This document shows, piece after piece, positions 53,940 to 62,612 of a DNA stretch of 64,000 bases; position 1 is the first letter of the stretch, and each line of letters opens with the position of its first letter. A program made the translations under genes and the position numbers. The notes under the pieces were generated by a model. It saw nothing but the letters and a program-made list of their open reading frames with translations, had not been told where the DNA came from and made no database searches. The stretch comes from Aculops lycopersici. Its lineage: Eukaryota; Arthropoda; Arachnida; Trombidiformes; Eriophyidae. The DNA is taken from NCBI GenBank assembly GCA_015350385.1, contig WNKI01000005.1, positions 2,041,521 to 2,105,520 on the forward strand, read 5' to 3'.

Positions 53940-54670
53940 ATTGAGCGAATGCAGATGGACTGGTAATTATCCAGTTGTTTATTAAACTGTCCAAAGAAAT
54001 CTTGATACATCTCCCGCTTCCTGAGACTCAGCTCGCTCCACATCGTAACCTGTATCGCCACATGACTCGACATAATGTTAGTGAGTCTTGCAAAGTCAAC
54101 CAGTCTGATGGTCACAACATGAGCGCCAAACTTTCTCAATTCATAATCGAGGCCTCGCGAGAAAGTTGATATTGCACTCTTGGAGGCTGAATTGATTGAA
54201 AGTCCAGGGAATACTGTTGAGTCTTTGACACAGGAATTATTAATGATTCTCCCTCTACTCTTGATTATATAAGGGACTATAGCTCTAGTGAGTCGTATTG
54301 TTCTGATTAAGTTGACATCTGCTTGAGTTTGGATGTGATTCCATGTCAGTCAGTCAAATTCTTGATAGGTGAGTACACCGGCATCGGTAATCAAAGCAAC
54401 AATTCTCTTGATCCTGCCATCCTCTAAGAGCTCGTCTATCTTGCCAACAAAGCTTGTAGTACCTCTCTCATATGTGATTTCAACAACTATAGCCGTTTGC
54501 TTCGCAAATCCTAATCAACTTCTATTAAGCTGGAGAGACTCACGTATCCACCTCTATTAGGAAACGACATATCACAGTATATTGAGTCGGTTTGAATAGG
54601 TGCTTTGCAAGCTCAAGTCCGATTCCTGAGTCACAATCTGTAATGATTACCGCCTCATGTTTTCTAGTCG
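53940..54670 (-). pseudogene. Decayed short-chain dehydrogenase/reductase
   Basis: Read on the minus strand, the stretch shows SDR landmarks in order. The cofactor loop is IITDCDSGIGLELAKHL (cf. GxxxGxG). Then come RIKRIVALITDAGV at the NNAG position, RTIRLTRAIVPYIIKSRGRIIN, and PGLSINSASKSAISTFSRGLDYEL at the catalytic YxxxK position. It resembles the HSD17B2/RDH/BDH-like branch. Decay is clear: a TGA follows ITDAGVLTYQEFD, the frame is broken between the cofactor loop and the next strand, and the catalytic Tyr is Asn. The NNAG motif is also degraded to TDAG. No intact parent gene is present in the window. Boundaries are approximate, and the normal N-terminal membrane helix is not recognisable upstream. 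Confidence 0.8.
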
Positions 54671-55402
54671 GATTTTGCTCTTGATTGCACTTAAAATATA
54701 TATCTATAGAGATATGACAGCGCAAATACAGTGAGAGATGAGTATAGGATTGGTGCAAATTATATAAAGATAATAAGTATCATTGCGTAGATTTCCCTTT
54801 TGAAATTGTTAGATTGCGCAAGTTTTTCTCGTAGTTCCAGTTGAGTATTAAGACTGATTGGAATCAGACTTAAGCCTGACACCAGCATCATTTTCTTGTT
54901 CGGTACCAGGCGCAATGTAGATACATCCAGTTGTAGCGGCCATTCTTCTACACTAGAGGAGGATGCGAGTCCGGAACTAAAAAGCGAGTCACATTGTTTC
55001 AATTTCTCACCAAGATTTCACTCTTACCGCGTCACCAAGCGTAACCGGTAACAGGTAACCACAAACTAGAGATGGATAAATAATTAGTGGTCATTCATGA
55101 CATTATTTTGGCAAGGGTAAAGAGGCGAATCTCGCATCAAGCTCGTTGCGTAACATGAGCGAACAGTGACTTCTACGCCGAGCCGTCAAAGCTAGTGATC
55201 TTGCGTTTATTAGTGCGCGTGCCAATGGCACTTGCTCGCTCGCGAAGCGCAGCAGCACATTGTTTTGTATATTCGACAATTTGCAGCACAAAATATACTA
55301 GTCCGTAGGGGTCGTTATTGATTGTCCTATTTATTTCAATTCATATGGCAGATAAATATTAATTCCTCGATACCCTAGAAACCAAAATATTAGTCATTCA
55401 CA
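54671..55402. other. Spacer between SDR pseudogene and V-ATPase H
   Basis: AT-rich DNA with degraded frames, possibly the eroded 5' end of the SDR pseudogene, then the V-ATPase H promoter. No supported gene. Confidence 0.45.
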
Positions 55403-56761
55403 ATGGTGCAACGAAACACCAACCAATTACCCGACGAGATTTGGGTCCAGGCCAATGAGATCAAATCGAATCGGGTTAGCTGGCAGAGCTACCTGCAATC
55501 CCAGATGATCAACCAAGATGATTTCAATTTTATTACAACCTTTGAAAGATCTAGCGGCGAACAGAAAGCCAAGTTTATACAAGAAAACCGAACGCAATGT
55601 GCCAAAACGTTCCTATCATTAATTGAAAACATTTCGAAGGACCAAACAATACAATATATCCTGATTTTGATTGACGATATGATTACCGAGGACAGGAGTC
55701 GGGTGGAGATATTTTGCGAGTATTGCAAAAAGATCGGCATATCTGTCTGGAATCCATTCCTTATGTTATTTAATCGACGTGATGGGTTTATTATAACCAT
55801 GAGCTGTCGAATAATAGCAAAAATAACCTGCTGGAGCTCCGAGCAAATGGACGGCCCAGATCTCACGCGTTATTTGGCCTGGCTCAGGGACTCTATCAGT
55901 GATCCAAACAATGCCTACCTACAATCGGTAGCAAGATGTCTGCAGATGATGCTTCGAATCGATAATTATCGTAGAGCGTTTGATGCAATCGATGGTATTG
56001 CAACATTAGAAAGAGTATTTTCACACGAAAAACTTAATTTCCAACTACAGTATCAGCTAGCATTCTGTTGTTGGGTGTTGACATTCAACACGGAGTTGGC
56101 GAAGAAGATGAAAAAGTACAAGATTATTCAATGTTTAGCCGACATCCTACGCGAATCCGTCAAGGAGAAAGTTAAACGTATTGTTTTGGCCGTGTTCAAG
56201 AATTTGATCCAAAATGTAGAAGATAAAGAGATCGCCAGGGAGAATGCAATAATTATGGTGCAATGCAAAGTTGTCAAGCAGTTAGAAATAATCAAGCAAT
56301 CTATGTCTTCAAATGGCGACCCAGAGCTACTAGAGGATCTTGAGTTTTTGATGGTGACTCTACAGGAATCGGTTCAAGATTTAAGTTCATTTGATGAATA
56401 TGCCACCGAACTTAAGTGTGGCCGACTAGAGTGGTCGCCGGTACATAATTCCGAGAAGTTTTGGAGAGAGAATGCTCATCGCTTGAACGAGAAAAATTAC
56501 GAGTTGTTGAAGATTTTAATTAGTTTGTTGGAAACGTCCAAAGACCCGCTAGTAATGAGCGTTGCAGCGCATGATCTCGGAGAGTATGTTCGACACTATC
56601 CAAGAGGCAAGCTAGTGGCAGAGAGTCTTGGTGGCAAAAATCTAGTCATGCAGCGATTGACTCACGAGGATCCAAACGTTCGCTACGAAGCTTTACTCTG
56701 TGTCCAAAAGTTGATGGTCCAAAATTGGGAATATCTGGGCAAGCAGTTGAAACAACCCTAA
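55403..56761 (+). CDS. ATP6V1H: V-type proton ATPase subunit H
   Basis: A peripheral subunit of the cytosolic V1 sector that couples V1 to Vo and inhibits ATPase activity of free V1. The 452-aa product has the family's N-terminal armadillo-like helical domain (NEIKSNRVSWQSYLQSQMI, KIGISVWNPFLMLFNRRDGFI, ARCLQMMLR). The C-terminal domain signature is WREN..RLNEKNYELLKILI, SVAAHDLGEYVRHYPRGK and HEDPNVRYEALLCVQKLM. Length fits the human 483 aa, with only small N-terminal and linker differences. The start is the ATG at 55403 (CACAATGG). No introns are evident. AATAAA lies at 57022. Confidence 0.96.
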   Translation: MVQRNTNQLPDEIWVQANEIKSNRVSWQSYLQSQMINQDDFNFITTFERSSGEQKAKFIQENRTQCAKTFLSLIENISKDQTIQYILILIDDMITEDRSRVEIFCEYCKKIGISVWNPFLMLFNRRDGFIITMSCRIIAKITCWSSEQMDGPDLTRYLAWLRDSISDPNNAYLQSVARCLQMMLRIDNYRRAFDAIDGIATLERVFSHEKLNFQLQYQLAFCCWVLTFNTELAKKMKKYKIIQCLADILRESVKEKVKRIVLAVFKNLIQNVEDKEIARENAIIMVQCKVVKQLEIIKQSMSSNGDPELLEDLEFLMVTLQESVQDLSSFDEYATELKCGRLEWSPVHNSEKFWRENAHRLNEKNYELLKILISLLETSKDPLVMSVAAHDLGEYVRHYPRGKLVAESLGGKNLVMQRLTHEDPNVRYEALLCVQKLMVQNWEYLGKQLKQP

Positions 56762-57278
56762 TCATTGTTATTAATATAATACAAAATACTACACACTCAC
56801 CAGTACCACAACCACCAGCACCAATACAATGATCGCCGTCAACAATAACCATAAGAATCAACTTACCAACTAAAAAACCAACCAATCAGCAGCAGCTATG
56901 CGCATCATCAACAAATGGCCTGTCGTCTTTTTTTCATTTATACTCTCGCTCTCAGTAATCTAGAGGATATTGAATATAATCAAGAATGTTTATCTGATCA
57001 ATTAGTAAGCGTATATATATAAATAAATTGCTAGCTGTCGCGGCTGCTTTAAGTGCGGCCGCGATGACTGGAGCCTGTTTACTCATTAGATTAATGATCT
57101 TGTTGAAAGATAAGTGCTAGCGTCTGAAGACTCTGACCGAAACTCTGTAGTGCCAACAGTGAGTTTTAGCCAAGGGCAATATATATAATTATTTGCTATA
57201 GTTGGATAGGTGATCGATAATCTATAGTGTCCACTTATCGACGAAAATTTCATGAAACCGTCGAACTAAAACTTCAAA
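56762..57278. other. V-ATPase H 3' UTR and upstream region of four-TM gene
   Basis: A 3' UTR with AATAAA at 57022-57027, then about 250 bp of spacer. A NotI-like GCGGCCGC is at about 57055. No gene was recognised. Confidence 0.5.
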
Positions 57279-57980
57279 ATGGAAGAAAAATCAACACTAT
57301 TACCCTCAGGTAAGTCTAAATAAACTTTTAGTGCAATCAACTGTTAATTAGGTCAAGCATCTAACTCGTTATCTCCTGAAAACCACACCCAAATAACCCA
57401 ATTAGCACCAGCTGACTTTGTAGGCCAGCCAAATCAGGCGCCCTTAGCTGTCGCCCCGGGAGTCCAGCATGCCGCCGTACCAATGCCAAGATTGGTCATT
57501 GTTCCAGGTCTGGAGTTTGATCCACAAAGAAAATCCCGGTATGGAATGCACGCTCTAGGTGCCGCAATCCTAATATTCATCTCCTTTCTCCTAATCGAAT
57601 TGAGAGATTGCAATTGGAGTCCAGGTATTGATTTGGATGTCCTGCAAGCTTTGCACATCTCGCTAATGGTGTTTGCATTTGTACTCTACCTACTAAGTCT
57701 CTTCGGCATTGCAGACTTCATCTTTCAATACAAGATTATGTTCTTGGTTGGTATCGTGACAATATACGTTTTCGCCGGTTTAATGGCATGGATGACATAC
57801 GAGGCCGCAACAAACCCCTGTGTCAAGACCGGTAATCTACCCATCGACCTATCAGGCTTTGATCCGAACAAAAATGTTTTCTCCAGAGGCGATGGAGTTG
57901 GAATTGTCGTGCTCATTTTGGACATTATGGCCACAGTATTGACAATCTCAGCCGCAATCGCCTTCTATAAGAGATATTAG
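57279..57980 (+). CDS. Four-transmembrane protein, two exons
   Basis: Exon 1 is 57279-57309 (MEEKSTLLPS) and exon 2 is 57352-57980, joined in phase 1 across a 42 bp intron (GTAAGT...TTAG). The product is 219 aa. The cytosolic N terminus is acidic/Leu-rich, then Pro/Gln-rich. Four hydrophobic helices follow: ALGAAILIFISFLLIEL, LMVFAFVLYLLSLFGIADF, YKIMFLVGIVTIYVFAGLMAW and VGIVVLILDIMATVLTISAA. A short loop between helices 3 and 4 contains one Cys. The TLLP motif may act in dileucine-type sorting, as in several lysosomal or endosomal four-TM proteins. The overall look is MARVEL/LAPTM-like, but I cannot name the family. AATAAA at 58026. Confidence 0.82.
57310..57351 (+). other. 42-bp intron in four-TM gene
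   Basis: GTAAGT donor, TTAG acceptor. It contains an in-frame stop (TCTAAATAA), so without splicing the ATG at 57279 cannot reach exon 2. After splicing, 43 further codons connect smoothly to the membrane part. Confidence 0.85.
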
Positions 57981-58274
57981 ATTGAGCTTCCCACGAACCG
58001 GGTAACTTTCATTATGATCAGATTAAATAAAATTGACCGGAAGTTGACTGTACACCCAAGCCTAGTTACGTAGTTGAATTGCTTTGCAAATTCATGTCAT
58101 TGTCAAGCTACCTGGGGGAAAATGACCTGATCCATTGAACCTCACGAAGTGCAGTGCGAACGAAATCTCAGTTTCTCCAACCTATGAAACAGCATCAAAC
58201 GCGTGCGGTCAGTGCAACGAACGCGAAAATTCACGTACTCTGTCAAAACGTTATTCCGTTATCTAGAACTCAAA

Positions 58275-59186
58275 ATGTCTTATTGGATTGTTTTCAGATA
58301 CAAACGTCAGATTGTATTATTATTATTTGTTTTTATCTCACTCTTTTTAGTATTTAGCCTACTCAAGAACCGAAAATTAAATCAAAATGCACTCCGAGAA
58401 ACTCACCAAGAGCATAGACTTGCAATTGTTGTTCCTTTTAGAGAAAGATTCGATGAGTTGCTATCATTTGTACCATATATGCACCATTTTTTGACTAGTC
58501 AAGGTATAAAATCATTTGGAATCTATATTATAAACCAATCCACCAGATATCGATTTAATCGAGGAGCTCTGATTAACATCGGATTTACTTTGGCACGAAA
58601 TCGGAGTGACTATATTGCAATGCACGATGTTGACCTCATTCCACTGAACGCAAATCTAAGTTATGCATTTCCCGAGAAGGGTCCCTATCACCTGTCCTCA
58701 CCTGAATACCACCCACAATACAACTATAGCAAGTACTTTGGTGGTATCCTCCTGATGAGCAATGAGCATTTCGAGTTGGTAAACGGGATGTCGAACCGTT
58801 ATTTTGGTTGGGGTCTGGAGGACGATGAATTCTATCTCAGAGTGAAGTCAGCAAACCTGCCAATATTCAGGCCAATCAACTTGACTACAGATAAGAGTAA
58901 CTCGTTTCTACATTTTCACCATGATAGAAAGAGAGACACTTACAAGTCAAAGCAACAACGAGAGTCTCTTCGTCGGAGAGACAAGATAACCGGACTCAGA
59001 AATTTAAGGTTTTCCGTCACGTCAAGTCATAACATCTCCATCGATCACAAGTACAATTGTTACTTGTATAATGTTGAGATATTTTGTGATACCAAATTAA
59101 CCCCATGGTGCTTGAAGGGCATGATGGAGAACAGGAGCACAGCCCGGCCTCCCACGTCTACGGGATCACCGTTGACGACTAGATAA
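58275..59186 (+). CDS. B4GALT7: Xylosylprotein beta-1,4-galactosyltransferase 7
   Basis: A Golgi type II membrane enzyme that adds the first galactose to xylose in the glycosaminoglycan linker tetrasaccharide (heparan and chondroitin sulphate). The ATG at 58275 gives 303 aa (human 327). A short cytosolic N terminus precedes the signal anchor at about 11-31 (RQIVLLLFVFISLFLVF). Catalytic-domain landmarks are VVPFRERFDELL, the metal-binding HDVDLIPLN (DVD 118-120) and YHPQYNYSKYFGGILLMS. The acceptor-site block YFGWGLEDDEFYLR and HFHHDRKRD follow. Key motifs look intact. The in-frame upstream GTG is not used. It converges on TBC1D9 with only 53 bp between the stop codons. Confidence 0.97.
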   Translation: MSYWIVFRYKRQIVLLLFVFISLFLVFSLLKNRKLNQNALRETHQEHRLAIVVPFRERFDELLSFVPYMHHFLTSQGIKSFGIYIINQSTRYRFNRGALINIGFTLARNRSDYIAMHDVDLIPLNANLSYAFPEKGPYHLSSPEYHPQYNYSKYFGGILLMSNEHFELVNGMSNRYFGWGLEDDEFYLRVKSANLPIFRPINLTTDKSNSFLHFHHDRKRDTYKSKQQRESLRRRDKITGLRNLRFSVTSSHNISIDHKYNCYLYNVEIFCDTKLTPWCLKGMMENRSTARPPTSTGSPLTTR

Positions 59187-59235
59187 GATTAGATAAGACA
59201 TGGGTTGGTGATGTAATGATTTAACTTTTGGCTTA

Positions 59236-59241
59236 TTTATT
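59236..59241 (-). terminator. Poly(A) signal overlapping TBC1D9 stop
   Basis: On the minus strand AATAAA begins inside the TAA stop at 59242-59240 and points toward the convergent B4GALT7 3' end. Confidence 0.6.
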
Positions 59242-61690
59242 AAACGGCACTAAATGTGCCACCATTATTCAGGTTACTATTGGAACTATCATTGCTGTAA
59301 ACAGCGGGAACTAATCTTATCCGATGCCTCATTCTCAACTTTTCGATCATTTCCTCGTCTATCTTGCCATACTTGGAATACGACTCCTTGATTAGATTTG
59401 ATATGTCAGTCACACGTATGTTTTCAATATATCCACTTAATATGGTCATTGCTTCGCTATCATCACGAACATTCAGTAGTTGATCTTGATTGACATTTAG
59501 TATTGCTAGGGCAACTTGGAATACAACTCTAGCTCCGTCGTAAAAGAAACAATCGACTATATGCAGTGCAGCCTCGAAAGGCATGACACTTAAGAATATG
59601 GTTAAAAACCAGGACAACGAGATCATTGACAGGACTCCTAGTGGTGCTAATTTTTGGTGCAAATCTGGCATATTCTCGTGAACTAGCTCATCGAGAACAT
59701 TCTGATCAACAAGTGCGCCTATGACTTTGTTATTGTAATAATCTGGTAGTAGTCGTTCGCATAGAGCCACCATCAGCCAAAAAGCTTCCTCTTCAGATGC
59801 ATATAACAGTAATACAGAGCAAACAATGTTCATGGCTTGGCAATAACCTATTGATGGATTTCTATGGGCGTAGGCATTCAATACTCTTCTCAAGGCTCCA
59901 ATACCTAGATGCGATTGGAAGGCCGGATGTTCGGGTAGCGATCGATGTAGGTCGCGTTCAATCTCCTCGGAAGCTATTGAGTGTAGTCCAATGCTTCCCT
60001 CACAAAGCTTATCATAGTAGCCAGGATGTGTTTCGAGTTCGTTGATGGCACCAGAGTACAACATCCACAACTCACCTCTTAGCTTTTCCGGTATACCCAT
60101 CAATACTAATTCTCTTGCTTTGGACGTTCTATAGGTGCTTATCCCTGTGCCATGATCTAAAAAGTGCAGCTTCCATAAATCTGACTTGACTGATTCTCTA
60201 GCCGCTGATTCTGGATTAGTGGGTAGTGGGAATATTGTATTTAAGGCTGGTTGCAGTGTCCACGGTTCGATGGGTTCGTCCTCGTCTGCGATGGCCGGAG
60301 CTGAGACACATCCATCCTCGGGCTTGGAATCATAATCTATCTGCTCTTCGCTTGTATTATCGCCTCCACTGAATATAGAATCACATCTGACATTGACCTC
60401 TGATTTAAGGCTATCCGATGCAGTTTGCTTACGATTTGTGCACTTGTATTCACCCGTTCGCGCTAGGAGCTCGGATATCTTCTTGATTAATACATCACGA
60501 TCATTTATATTGGAGAGTACAAAGTTTGACTTGGAATTTGTGCTAATGATGATTGAGTTTGTCAATCCGGAATTCGATTGTTGGATCTTCTCGATGAATG
60601 TCACTTCGCGGAAGGGGATTATGACTGTTACTTGATTTGGAATATTAGCCTTGCTAGCAAAACAAACATAATCATCGAAGAGGTAAAGCTTGCCCGAAAC
60701 ACTTTGCTTGTTGTAAGGTGTAAACAGTGTACAAGGTATAAAGCCATCCAACTTCTCCTTGGATGGCAACCTAAACACTCGCCTGTAGGTCTCACTTAAT
60801 GCTCTTGCATCCAATTCTCGCTTTAAGTGAGGTGATTTTCCAGATGGTCGATCGCGGTTAATAGTGTAGAGATCGGACTTGATGACTGACGAAACGGGCG
60901 AGATATCGCCATCATCGTTGTTCATGATTTGTTTCATTGCCAAGTTGGCCAATTGTTCGATTAGGGAATAAGTCTCACTTGTCCTGGCAAACATTGAAAA
61001 TTCGTAGGTTTGTTCCTTTGTTGTTACTATGATTGTATCGGTGAAGATTATTGAGTTATTGCGTTCGATCAAAGTTATATCATGCCATTTGAGCAACACC
61101 TTTGTTTCTCTTGATAAAAATTTGCTGTAGAAAGCTAGATGGTTGACACTCAAATATAGTACACCCTGGTATGGCATTCGCTTGATCCAGTAGCTGCAAG
61201 TATAATAGTTGACCAACTTTTCATCTGCAGGTAGCTCAAATAATTTAATAAACTTTTGAGTCGTTGATCGAAACTCAAAACTTTCAGTTGGAACCTGGGA
61301 CTCACCACATCTAGCTTGATGTTGGCTGATATTCTGAGCGACTAGACTCTCAATTTTACACTTGACATAACTGGTGGCCTCATTGACATCGTCAAAATTA
61401 GCTAAGGTTGGCTTCAGGTTTTTGTCCAGCCAAACCCAATTACTGAGGATATCAGTGTAGGTGACGGAGGCTGCAATGGTGTAGCTCACTTCTGAATCTG
61501 GCGTTTTGAACAATATCCTGAAGGGCGCTGGTCGGGATTCCAAGACTGAATCAATTGTTCCAATCAAGATGGATGACAGTCCTTTGGATCCGTGGCCCTT
61601 TCTGCGCTGCATGATGAAATAGCCATCGGCCCTTTCGGTATCCCAGAGGGCATTTGTTATTAATACTTCCTCGGGTCTAACCCAAACCAT
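59240..61690 (-). CDS. TBC1D9: TBC1D9-type RabGAP (GRAM-GRAM-TBC)
   Basis: A Rab GTPase-activating protein acting in membrane traffic. The 816-aa product starts like TBC1D9/9B (MVWVRPEEVLITNALWDTERADGYF.MQRRKGHG). It has two GRAM domains (about 146-215, KLFELPADEKLVNYYTCSYW; about 300-365, RLPSKEKLDGFIPCTLFTP). The TBC domain (about 540-750) has both catalytic fingers: Arg in EIERDLHRSLPEHPAF and Gln in IGYCQAMNIV. It ends soon after the TBC domain (IKESYSKYGKIDEEMIEKLRMRHR then a Ser/Asn tail). Human TBC1D9 continues for about 400 residues with an EF-hand region; that part is absent and the polyadenylation hexamer overlaps the stop, so no further exon is likely. TBC1D8 is the alternative assignment. 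Confidence 0.93.
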   Translation of the reverse strand: MVWVRPEEVLITNALWDTERADGYFIMQRRKGHGSKGLSSILIGTIDSVLESRPAPFRILFKTPDSEVSYTIAASVTYTDILSNWVWLDKNLKPTLANFDDVNEATSYVKCKIESLVAQNISQHQARCGESQVPTESFEFRSTTQKFIKLFELPADEKLVNYYTCSYWIKRMPYQGVLYLSVNHLAFYSKFLSRETKVLLKWHDITLIERNNSIIFTDTIIVTTKEQTYEFSMFARTSETYSLIEQLANLAMKQIMNNDDGDISPVSSVIKSDLYTINRDRPSGKSPHLKRELDARALSETYRRVFRLPSKEKLDGFIPCTLFTPYNKQSVSGKLYLFDDYVCFASKANIPNQVTVIIPFREVTFIEKIQQSNSGLTNSIIISTNSKSNFVLSNINDRDVLIKKISELLARTGEYKCTNRKQTASDSLKSEVNVRCDSIFSGGDNTSEEQIDYDSKPEDGCVSAPAIADEDEPIEPWTLQPALNTIFPLPTNPESAARESVKSDLWKLHFLDHGTGISTYRTSKARELVLMGIPEKLRGELWMLYSGAINELETHPGYYDKLCEGSIGLHSIASEEIERDLHRSLPEHPAFQSHLGIGALRRVLNAYAHRNPSIGYCQAMNIVCSVLLLYASEEEAFWLMVALCERLLPDYYNNKVIGALVDQNVLDELVHENMPDLHQKLAPLGVLSMISLSWFLTIFLSVMPFEAALHIVDCFFYDGARVVFQVALAILNVNQDQLLNVRDDSEAMTILSGYIENIRVTDISNLIKESYSKYGKIDEEMIEKLRMRHRIRLVPAVYSNDSSNSNLNNGGTFSAV

Positions 61691-62612
61691 TGTAATGAGA
61701 GAGAGGGAGATAGATAGTAATGAGAGAGACTTGTTGTTATTGTCTCTTTGTTAATCCAATACAATGTTTTGACTTAAGTTGGTCTCCCTGTTTCAGTAGG
61801 GACCGATTGCTTTTATTTTGACATCTCTGGGAGATGATCTCTCCAGACAAGAAAACATAACACTTGCAATTCTAAACAAGCGCAACACAACAAAAACATC
61901 CCATCGCTGGAATCTCGATATGACATGTGCAGAAATGATCGCACATTTTTGCCCATTCTGCGCAATAAAAGGTTTTTCGAACGATCATTTCTGTCCGTTC
62001 GGTCAGCGGGCTCTACGGATGAGCGAGAAGGCGTGGCGAAACGTGCCGCATGCAAAATAAGTTTCATTCATATAAACACTTTAAAAAACTAAAATATATT
62101 ACATATCCAAGATTATATCTCTAACAAAGTTTCATATATTCACACAGAGAACATAAGAAAAACCACGACTCGTTCACCTGCCGTTTTCATGATTAAGAGA
62201 GCCGGCTTGCTGAAGTTTGCAGTCGCGGCGATAGTGGCGCCGCTGTGGCCGGCCGCCGGCGGCGATACAGTCTGTATCACACAGAAGCCGACTCGACGCC
62301 GAGTGTTTACCAAGAGGCAACATTTTCTCGCGGCCCACCGCTACTTTCCTCCTGGAGAGCAAGGCGCGAACGTTAGAGATGACGCAGGATTGCGAGCGCC
62401 CAGAGTGAGACGGCCACATGCAAGAAACGAAAAATCGAACTAACGCCGGAACGACGCTTTAGTATTAGAGAAAAGTCGGCAAGTTATATTGATCTCTCTC
62501 TCTTCCTCTCCTACTTTAATCTATTTCTATCACATGCCACCATTTGTACATTAACCACCACATTGGACACCTACAACTTAACGTTACATTCGAATCTAGT
62601 AATCACATCATA
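61691..62612. promoter_or_regulatory. TBC1D9/PIGW divergent intergenic region
   Basis: A 920 bp head-to-head spacer. It has a 12-bp inverted repeat with a 40-nt spacer (61930-61993). Small frames on both strands around 61813-62443 overlap antiparallel and match nothing known. Confidence 0.5.
61930..61993. repeat. 12-bp inverted repeat, 40-nt spacer
   Basis: CAGAAATGATCG (61930-61941) is the exact reverse complement of CGATCATTTCTG (61982-61993). The spacer contains TTTTGC and GCAATAAAA, allowing an inner partial pairing. It could be a structured RNA or a double transcription-factor site between divergent promoters. Confidence 0.85.

Noticed and set aside
61813..62443. Paired antiparallel frames between TBC1D9 and PIGW
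   Set aside because: Open on both strands over the same bases, 80-84 codons, with no known domain; more likely promoter DNA.
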